In this document: piece after piece, positions 7,093 through 12,976 of the stretch | Position numbering within the stretch: the stretch's first letter is position 1 | How the letters are laid out: every line of letters begins with the position of its first letter | NCBI GenBank assembly: GCA_040414495.1 | Contig: JBEDUI010000146.1 | Location: 1-21,506 of the forward strand | Origin: DATAVB01 sp040414495 | Lineage (GTDB): Bacteria > Actinomycetota > Actinomycetes > Mycobacteriales > QHCD01 | Direction: 5' to 3' | Length of the DNA stretch: 21,506 nucleotides | The notes under the pieces: model-generated | Told to the model about the DNA's origin: nothing | What the model saw: the letters and a program-made list of their open reading frames with translations, nothing else | Database searches by the model: none | Translations under genes and position numbers: made by a program

Positions 7093-7608
7093 ATGTCCGT
7101 CTCACCATCAGCCGGTGATCTGAACGTCGCAGTCGTCGTCGGCAACCCCAAACGACGCTCACGTACGTACACCGCCGCGCAGCTGGTCGCCGAACGGCTT
7201 ACCGGCGTAGCGCCCAAGCACACCATCGATCTGGCCGACCTCGGCCCAGCGCTGCTGGACTGGTCCAATCCGGAGGTGGCGCAGTTGGTCGCCACGGTCG
7301 CGGCGGCCGACGTGGTGGTTTTCGCGAGCCCTACATACAAAGCCACGTACACCGGCCTGTTGAAGCTCTTCCTGGACCGGATCAGTGCCGGGCAGCTCGC
7401 CAACGTCGTTGCCATACCCCTGATGCTCGGCGGCAACTGGCGGCATTCACTGGCCGTTGAGGTTCACCTCAAACCGGTGCTGGCCGAGCTCGGGGCGAGC
7501 TGCCCGACGCCGGGTCTGTTCCTGTTGGACAGTGAATACGAGGAATCCGAGACGCTTGAATCCTGGCTGAAGCTGGCCCGGCAACAGGTGCCGTTCCGAC
7601 ACCGGTGA
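7093..7608 (+). CDS. NADPH-dependent FMN reductase (SsuE/MsuE-like)
   Basis: This 171-residue flavodoxin-fold reductase has N-terminal VAVVVGNPKRRSRTYTAAQLV, in the phosphate-binding loop position, and VVFASPTYKATYTGLLKLFLDRI, the conserved flavin-site segment of the SsuE family. LMLGGNWRHSLAVEVHLKPVL follows, as is usual. It would reduce FMN with NAD(P)H and hand FMNH2 to the LLM monooxygenases encoded divergently. The island thus has two unrelated reductase types, this one and the flavin reductase at the operon's end. GGAG lies about 11 bases before the ATG. The symbol is withheld because MsuE-type enzymes look much the same. Confidence 0.87.
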   Translation: MSVSPSAGDLNVAVVVGNPKRRSRTYTAAQLVAERLTGVAPKHTIDLADLGPALLDWSNPEVAQLVATVAAADVVVFASPTYKATYTGLLKLFLDRISAGQLANVVAIPLMLGGNWRHSLAVEVHLKPVLAELGASCPTPGLFLLDSEYEESETLESWLKLARQQVPFRHR

Positions 7609-7642
7609 GTTTTGTCGGTGCGCGCGCGGGCAAAGTAGCTGC

Positions 7643-7873
7643 ATGAATGCTGAGCGCGCGGCGACCATCAGCCCGTATCGTGACGGCCCGCTGATTGTGC
7701 GCGGGCCGTTCCGGATCGTGGGACCCGATGGCGTCGAGGTGGCGTGTGAACGACGCACGGTGGCGCTGTGCCGCTGTGGCCGATCGGCCCGCAAACCGTT
7801 TTGCGACGGTTCACATCACAAGACGGGATTCACCGCGCCGGCTGGCGATGGCCGGCCAACGAAGCGGGATTAG
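7643..7873 (+). CDS. CDGSH-type iron-sulfur protein
   Basis: This 76-residue single-domain protein carries the CDGSH [2Fe-2S] motif: CRCG near residues 43-46 and PFCDGSHHKTGF about ten residues later, giving the C-x-C...C...H (3Cys:1His) ligand set. Such small proteins carry electrons or clusters in the cytoplasm. The stop lies inside the 3' end of the convergent HDO-like gene (44-bp overlap), so the two genes are physically locked together. It lies 34 bases after the FMN reductase and could be co-transcribed with it. No clear Shine-Dalgarno is seen. The neighbouring iron enzyme is its likeliest partner. Confidence 0.85.
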   Translation: MNAERAATISPYRDGPLIVRGPFRIVGPDGVEVACERRTVALCRCGRSARKPFCDGSHHKTGFTAPAGDGRPTKRD

Positions 7874-8840
7874 CGGACCAGCTGGCCACCAGGGCGCCGG
7901 CAAACAGGTCATCGAGGGCGAGGCACGCGCCCGCGCCAAACAGCACGTCCGCCCGCTGATCCGGGTGTTCAGCGACAAAGGAACCACACAGATCCACCGC
8001 GGCCAACTGTTCGTGGACCGCGTCGGCTTCGACGTGTTCGTCGTAGAAACGGGTCGCATCCGGACCAAAGCCCAACCGGCGCAATCCGTTTCCGTAGCGG
8101 CGGTTCGGGTCGGTCGAGGTCATTTCCAATGCGGCGAGGTGTCCCAGCAGCGCACCCAGATGTCGGCGATGCAACGCAAACATTGACATCACATTGAGTA
8201 CGGCGAACATTTCCGGCAATGCGTCGTCCCAGAATTCTCCATACCTATCGGACAGTCCGATTTCCCGCATCAGCTGGGCGAACAATTCCGCATGGGTACG
8301 TCCAGGCTGCCCGCCGCCGTACTCATCGCTCTGGATCTCGACCAATGCGGATTTGCTCGGGCCGGTCAGCCGCGGTATTCCGAACGTGTGCGCATCGGCT
8401 TCGCGCAAGTGATAGATCGAGCGTTGCGCCACGAAACTCTGAAACTGCGGCAGCGTGGCGCTACGGGCCAGATACCGGGACAGCTGCCCCGGACCGCTGG
8501 CATGGACCAATTGCCCAAGGGCAGCCGAAATCTCGGCTGCGCCGGGATCTGCCGCGGGAACGGCCTGACGTAACGCCGCCGCGAATCTCGACTCCATGAG
8601 CGAGCGCAGCCACAGCAGGTCCGGCTGCCATTCCCACGAGTCGTCGACGCCGTCCAGACCACGGAAGTGCAGCTCATAACTCAACGCCATCGCGAGCTGG
8701 AAATCGCCATCGTGCAAAGGGTTTGGGACCTCGTCGAGCCAACGAACGAGGACCGCGAGTCCGGGCAGGACAGCGGAGTCGCCGACGAGCGCGGCGCACA
8801 GCGCGTCGCTGATCGGCCCCCGCCCCCGTGGCAATCTCAT
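7830..8840 (-). CDS. iron-containing redox enzyme, heme-oxygenase-like fold (HDO)
   Basis: This 336-residue, mostly helical protein resembles the 'iron-containing redox enzyme family' of heme-oxygenase-like metal oxidases. Candidate ligands are Glu147 and His151 (YHLREADAHTF), Glu168/Asp172 (ALVEIQSDEYGGG) and His269, Asp273 and His276 (YDEHVEADAVHEQ), spaced as in HDO enzymes. Characterised members (UndA, BesC, SznF) use a diiron centre and O2 to modify small molecules or amino acids. The substrate here is unknown. The gene follows the GCS2-type ligase by 42 bases on the same strand and overlaps the CDGSH gene at the 3' end. No Shine-Dalgarno is obvious before ATG 8840. Family assignment is by motif pattern. 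Confidence 0.78.
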   Translation of the reverse strand: MRLPRGRGPISDALCAALVGDSAVLPGLAVLVRWLDEVPNPLHDGDFQLAMALSYELHFRGLDGVDDSWEWQPDLLWLRSLMESRFAAALRQAVPAADPGAAEISAALGQLVHASGPGQLSRYLARSATLPQFQSFVAQRSIYHLREADAHTFGIPRLTGPSKSALVEIQSDEYGGGQPGRTHAELFAQLMREIGLSDRYGEFWDDALPEMFAVLNVMSMFALHRRHLGALLGHLAALEMTSTDPNRRYGNGLRRLGFGPDATRFYDEHVEADAVHEQLAAVDLCGSFVAEHPDQRADVLFGAGACLALDDLFAGALVASWSANPASLAGHRQPAR

Positions 8841-8866
8841 GACGACGTGTTACCCATTTACAGCCA

Positions 8867-8893
8867 GGAAACGCCTGGCTTTTCAGGCGTTCC
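8867..8893 (-). terminator. hairpin at the end of the GCS2-type ligase gene
   Basis: AACGCCTG and CAGGCGTT form an 8-bp stem (about 10 bp allowing one bulged A) around a 6-base loop, spanning the ligase stop codon and the short gap before the HDO-like gene. There is no clean U-run afterwards. It may be a partial terminator, or it may tune expression of the downstream HDO gene. Confidence 0.45.
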
Positions 8894-10013
8894 GCGCAAG
8901 GAAGCGGCTGGCCAGCCAGGAGGCCAGCCCGCGCAATCCACAGTGGTCGGCGACGGCGCGCTGCCGGTCCGGCGCGGTGGGCCGGCGGAGCCGGTCCCGA
9001 GCCGCGGCCAACTCAGCCGAACAGCCGAGCTCCCGCCCGGTCGGCTCGATTCGATCCAACAGACCGGCAAGGTGATCGCGGGTCGAGTGTGGAATGCCCG
9101 TATTGAGGTCAGCCATCGTGCCATCCAGGCCATATCGGCAGGCGGACCAGCGATTTTCCTCGATCCGCCAGGTCGGCGCCGGGGGCTCCAGCGCATCCGC
9201 GTCATGCCGCTGGGCGAGCCAGCCGCACAATGCATGCACGACGGCCACGATCTCGGCCGCCTCGTCCACTGTGGTCTGCGCGTCCGGCACCCGGACCTCC
9301 ACCGTGCCGAACCGAGGATGCAGCCGAAGTTCCCACCACCATTGACCGGCATGCGTCAGCGCACCCGCCCGCGCCGACCACTGCAGCTCTCGCGCCAAGG
9401 CATCAAGATCGGCCAGCGGCGGCGGAATCCCTTGGCGAGGCAGGCCTTCGGCGAGTTTGGGCCGTACCGAGGCCAGCCCGGTGTCCACACCTGCGTGGAA
9501 CGGGGAATTGGCCGCCAACGCCGCCAATGCCGGCAAATACGACCGCAATTCGTTATAGACGGCGACGGCCCGACCCGCCGGCCGAACCGCGACGTGGACC
9601 TGCAGCGCGCACACCAACTGTCTGCGCGCCACCTGTCCGTATTCCCGTGCCATAGCGGCATATACGGGTTCATCGGCCAGCCGACCCTCGGCGGCAGCGA
9701 ACGGATGCGTTCCAGCGCTGGCCAGAATCCCTTTGCCCGCGGCGGCTTCGGCCAATTCCCGGCGTCTTTGGGCCAGTACGGCCACCGCATCCGGGACAGT
9801 CGGCAGCGGCGGCGTACTGATTTCCAGCTGGCTGGCGGGAAGCTCCGGTTTCACCGCGTCGCTGCGTGCGGCAGCCACGACCTCTGCCGCTCGCGGGCAC
9901 AGGTCCAGCGTCCGTGGATCGAGCAGCATGATCTCCTCCTCGATGCCCACGGTGCATGACTCGGCGGCATCAAAGACGCGGTGCAATGCTTGTGCATCCG
10001 GGATACCGGTCAT
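8883..10013 (-). CDS. GCS2-family carboxylate-amine ligase (YbdK-like glutamate-cysteine ligase)
   Basis: This 376-residue protein starts into the GCS2 core with CTVGIEEEIMLLDP, the nucleotide/metal-binding EEE motif. PELPASQLEISTPP, ILASAGTHPF and VCALQVHVAV follow, then ELRSYLPALAALAANSPF, FGTVEVRVPDAQT and ENRWSACRYGLDG. E. coli YbdK has weak gamma-glutamylcysteine synthetase activity, but many homologues join other carboxylates to amines, so the substrate is open. The frame extends upstream to an ATG at 10091 that would interlock with the divergent methyltransferase start. I chose ATG 10013 because GGGAAGG lies about eight bases before it, the length then matches YbdK, and 76 bases remain for promoters. 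Confidence 0.85.
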   Translation of the reverse strand: MTGIPDAQALHRVFDAAESCTVGIEEEIMLLDPRTLDLCPRAAEVVAAARSDAVKPELPASQLEISTPPLPTVPDAVAVLAQRRRELAEAAAGKGILASAGTHPFAAAEGRLADEPVYAAMAREYGQVARRQLVCALQVHVAVRPAGRAVAVYNELRSYLPALAALAANSPFHAGVDTGLASVRPKLAEGLPRQGIPPPLADLDALARELQWSARAGALTHAGQWWWELRLHPRFGTVEVRVPDAQTTVDEAAEIVAVVHALCGWLAQRHDADALEPPAPTWRIEENRWSACRYGLDGTMADLNTGIPHSTRDHLAGLLDRIEPTGRELGCSAELAAARDRLRRPTAPDRQRAVADHCGLRGLASWLASRFLARNA

Positions 10014-10089
10014 GCGCAACACCTTCCCTGACCGCCCGAACTTCATCCCTGGACGATTCGGGTCAGGCTGAACAGGGAAATCCAGGCTC

Positions 10090-10740
10090 ATGCGCCTGCT
10101 CGTGCCGCCGACCGTTTTCCGCCCCCGCAGCGACTCCTACCAACTGGCCGCTGCGGTCGCCCGGACGGTCCGCGCCGGAGATCACGTACTGGATATGTGT
10201 ACCGGGAGCGGCGTGGTGGCGATAACCGCGGCCCGAGCCGGCGCCGCGTCGGTCACCGCGGTCGATTCTTCGGCACTGTCCACGTGGACCGCGTGGCTGA
10301 ACGGAGTGCTCAACGGAGTCCGGGTGCGTCCGCGCCACGGCGATCTGTTCGATGCGATCCAGCCTATGCAATTCGACGTCATCGCAAGCAATCCCCCGTA
10401 TCTGCCGGGTCCCTGGCCGGATCAACCGTCCACAGTGAACCGCGCGATCAACGGCGGCCCGGACGGCCGGATGGTCCTGGACCGCATCATCGACGCGGCG
10501 CCGAAGCACCTGCGACCCGGCGGCACGCTGCTGCTGATCCACTCGGTGGTCTGCGACGTACAGTCCACCTGGGACCGGATCGCATCGGCCGGTCTGCGTC
10601 CGGCCGTATATGCATGGCACCGCGGACGGCTCGGCCCGCTGTTGGCGACAAAGAAAGACTTCCTTGTTTCTACCGGACGACTGACGGGAGATGGCGACCA
10701 AGAGGACGTCATTGTCATGACTGGCCATTTGCCAGCATAA
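10090..10740 (+). CDS. HemK2/MTQ2-like class I SAM methyltransferase
   Basis: This 216-residue protein has motif I VLDMCTGSGVVAITAA (33-48), acidic loop VTAVDSS, and the NPPY catalytic motif at 101-104 (NPPYLPG). NPPY marks methylation of a planar amide or amine nitrogen. It lacks the N-terminal helical domain of PrmC, so it resembles the stand-alone HemK2/MTQ2 branch. Classical HemK/PrmC methylates Gln in release factors. Here the target is unknown, and the gene sits beside a ligase, an HDO enzyme and a CDGSH protein instead of prfA. It is divergent from the ligase, with no strong Shine-Dalgarno (AGGGA about 11 bases upstream). Confidence 0.82.
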   Translation: MRLLVPPTVFRPRSDSYQLAAAVARTVRAGDHVLDMCTGSGVVAITAARAGAASVTAVDSSALSTWTAWLNGVLNGVRVRPRHGDLFDAIQPMQFDVIASNPPYLPGPWPDQPSTVNRAINGGPDGRMVLDRIIDAAPKHLRPGGTLLLIHSVVCDVQSTWDRIASAGLRPAVYAWHRGRLGPLLATKKDFLVSTGRLTGDGDQEDVIVMTGHLPA

Positions 10741-10887
10741 GGGCCAGCTATATTACGTGGGCCGCCGACGATTCTGACCGGCGCATTGCTCGAATTGGTC
10801 TCAATGTTGTTGCCCAATTTGACCCGGCCGGTGTTGGGCGGTAGGGCTGGGCGTAGCTTTACCACAGCTCGATCAAGAGGTCGACCC

Positions 10888-11598
10888 ATGAATGAGTTGG
10901 ATAACGACCTGGCCCAGTTCGCGCGCGAGGCCAATCGCGCCCAGGACGTCCCGCAAACCGCGGTACAGATCGTGTCGTTCGCCCGCCAGGTCGTCGGCAC
11001 CGCCCACGCCGGCATCACGTTGAACCAGCGCAACGGCCGGTTCACCAGCATCGGAGTCACCGACCCGGTGGTCGACGAGGCCGACCGATTGCAGTACGAA
11101 CTACGCGAGGGTCCGTGCGTCGAATCAACCGAGCAGGCGCATATCCTGCTCTCCCTGGACACCGGCCGGGACCCGCGCTGGCCACGCTGGGGACCCGCGG
11201 CGCGCGACCTGGGTTTGGTCAGCGTGCTCTCGGCGCAACTGCGGGCCCGCGGCCGTCGGATCGGCGGGCTCAACCTTTACGGCGAGGCACCGCGCCAATT
11301 CGGCGGCGACGACGCCGCAATCGCGCACCTGTTCGCGATCCACGCCGCCGTCGCGCTGGCTTCGGCGCTCGAAGAAGAAAACCTGCACGCCGCCCTCACC
11401 ACGCGCAATCAGATCGGCCAGGCGCAAGGCATTCTCATGGAACGCTTCGGGCTCACCGACGACCAGGCCTTCGCCACGCTCCGCCGTTACTCCCAGAGCA
11501 CGAACACCAAGCTTCATCTCGTCGCCCAAACACTCATAGCCACCGGGAGCCTGCCCGACAGTGGCCCGGGCGAAAAGGCAGCAACACGGGCGTACTGA
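10888..11598 (+). CDS. GAF and ANTAR domain regulator
   Basis: This 236-residue protein has a GAF sensor domain (about 20-160, with AGITL, EGPCVES and IGGLNLYG) followed by an ANTAR RNA-binding domain (about 167-222: TRNQIGQAQGILMERFGLTDDQAFATLRRYSQ). ANTAR proteins usually bind paired hairpins in nascent RNA and prevent termination; the GAF domain would supply the signal. Start ATG 10888 is chosen because AAGAGG lies seven bases before it; an upstream in-frame ATG at 10786 would add 34 residues unlike a GAF protein. It is monocistronic, ending in a strong hairpin. No dual-hairpin target was recognised in the window, so its targets are probably elsewhere. Confidence 0.9.
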   Translation: MNELDNDLAQFAREANRAQDVPQTAVQIVSFARQVVGTAHAGITLNQRNGRFTSIGVTDPVVDEADRLQYELREGPCVESTEQAHILLSLDTGRDPRWPRWGPAARDLGLVSVLSAQLRARGRRIGGLNLYGEAPRQFGGDDAAIAHLFAIHAAVALASALEEENLHAALTTRNQIGQAQGILMERFGLTDDQAFATLRRYSQSTNTKLHLVAQTLIATGSLPDSGPGEKAATRAY

Positions 11599-11603
11599 AA
11601 TGG

Positions 11604-11650
11604 CGAAGCCCCGCACCGCCGGCGTGGCCGCCAGATAGTGCGGGGCTTCG
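11604..11650. terminator. strong hairpin between convergent GAF-ANTAR and Ppx genes
   Basis: CGAAGCCCCGCAC (11604-11616) pairs perfectly with GTGCGGGGCTTCG (11638-11650), a 13-bp GC-rich stem with a 21-base loop, starting six bases after the regulator's stop. No T-run follows on either strand, as is common for actinobacterial hairpin terminators. Being symmetric, it could serve both genes. Confidence 0.7.
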
Positions 11651-11742
11651 GTTCCCAATCGCCGTCCAAGCGTGACCCCAACGCCCGGACACAGGACCGT
11701 TACCCGGCAATTGCCGATTTAACCCATCACCCGAGCATTCCC

Positions 11743-12798
11743 TCAAGAACGGGAAACGCCCTCGCCGCCGGCGATGGACGGAACGCCGCCCGTGATCGGC
11801 CGCAACGCGGTGGTCGCGGGCTCTGGCCGTTCGGCTGTGATTGTCTGCAACGCGAGGTGGCGGTCCTGCGGCTGGTGCGCAGCGGCAAGATGGTGCAGCA
11901 GGATTCCCTCCCGCAGCGCCCACGGGCAGATATCGGCGACCGACGCGTTCAGCGCCTTCATCGTCGAGCGGGCGATCATGCCGCCAGCGAGGATTTGCCG
12001 TGCCCGCGGTGCGGAGATTCCCCGTAAATGCGCCCTTTCCGCCGCCGGCAATCGTGCTAGTCGGGGAATCGCGGCCTTGAGGTCGGCCGCACTCAGCGTC
12101 CGCTCGGCGAAAGGTCCCCGCCGCTGCGGCGGGGCGCCGGCGAACCGGGCCAATTGTTTGAACGTCTTGGACGTGGCGACGGTCCGCGCCGGCGGTCCTT
12201 CCCAACGCAGCCGGTCGGCTATCTCGCGCAGTGTCGCCTCGATGTGGTGACGCATTGCCTTCAACTGCAGGCGGGTCGGTGGATCATCAGGCAGGAACGA
12301 TCGGGTGAGCCGGCCCGCGCCTAATGGCAACGAGACCGCCAGGTCCGGCTCGGCATCACGACCCAGCACGATTTCCAGCGTGCCACCCCCGATATCCAGC
12401 AGCAGAATCCGGCCCGCCGACCATCCGTACCACCGGTGTACGGCGGCGTAGGTAAAGCGGGCCTCCTCCTCGCCGGTTAAATATTGCGGTCGCATGCCAC
12501 ATCCGCGTTCAACGCTATCGAGCACCTGGTCCCGGTTGGCAGCGTCGCGGATCGCCGAGGTGACGAAGGCATAAAGCTCGCCCACGCCGAGGCGCAGCGC
12601 GGCCTCGATGGCGTGCCCCACGCTGTCGGTCACCCGGTCAATTCCGACGTCGCTGATCGAGCCATCGGGCTGGATCTCGTCGGCCAGCAGGGTCGGCTCC
12701 TTGACGGCGTGCGCCGGCAACGGCGGCGCGCCGGCATAGGCATCCACCACTTGAAGCTGGGCGGAATTCGAGCCGATATCCAGCACTCCCAAACGCAT
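11743..12798 (-). CDS. Ppx/GppA family exopolyphosphatase-type phosphatase
   Basis: This 351-residue ASKHA-fold protein has the first phosphate motif DIGSNS (7-12), SAIRDAANRDQVL, the catalytic-region LTGEEEARFTYAAV (108-120, Glu111 region) and the second phosphate motif LLLDIGGGTLEIVLG (132-146). The family hydrolyses polyphosphate or pppGpp. It is the single-domain short form common in actinobacteria, without the C-terminal HD-like part of E. coli Ppx. The last 40 or so residues are low-complexity and poorly conserved in appearance. A GGGTAG lies just before the start (12808-12813), which is either a SigB-like -10 for a nearly leaderless mRNA or chance. Confidence 0.88.
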   Translation of the reverse strand: MRLGVLDIGSNSAQLQVVDAYAGAPPLPAHAVKEPTLLADEIQPDGSISDVGIDRVTDSVGHAIEAALRLGVGELYAFVTSAIRDAANRDQVLDSVERGCGMRPQYLTGEEEARFTYAAVHRWYGWSAGRILLLDIGGGTLEIVLGRDAEPDLAVSLPLGAGRLTRSFLPDDPPTRLQLKAMRHHIEATLREIADRLRWEGPPARTVATSKTFKQLARFAGAPPQRRGPFAERTLSAADLKAAIPRLARLPAAERAHLRGISAPRARQILAGGMIARSTMKALNASVADICPWALREGILLHHLAAAHQPQDRHLALQTITAERPEPATTALRPITGGVPSIAGGEGVSRS

Positions 12799-12913
12799 GC
12801 TCGCGTGCTACCCACCTGCCAGCGGTCAATGCATACGGCATCCGGGTTGGTTGCACGCAGAGCAGACATTCACTTTGTTCTGAGTCCTAACTCGACCGCG
12901 ATGCGGGTCGCGC

Positions 12914-12938
12914 GCGTGGACCCGAACAATCGGGGTAC
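12914..12938 (+). promoter_or_regulatory. candidate SigB/SigF-type promoter of the molybdopterin enzyme gene
   Basis: GCGT-N15-GGGTAC fits the actinobacterial general-stress consensus GNNT-N14-16-GGGTA(C/T). It places the transcript start about 30 bases before the GTG start codon. The -35 part carries little information, so the call rests mainly on GGGTAC and position. Confidence 0.45.
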
Positions 12939-12976
12939 GACATTGTGGTCCGAATCTGGGTGACGTAGGAGCGGTT

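Noticed and set aside
10014..10091. Longer start of the GCS2-type ligase at 10091
   Set aside because: The ATG would interlock with the divergent methyltransferase ATG, leaving no promoter space; the added residues do not match the family, and a better ribosome-binding site precedes 10013.
10741..10887. ANTAR target RNA (paired hexaloop hairpins) or riboswitch upstream of the GAF-ANTAR gene
   Set aside because: No pair of short stems with the expected loop bases could be drawn; only a weak TATATT and short GC repeats are visible.
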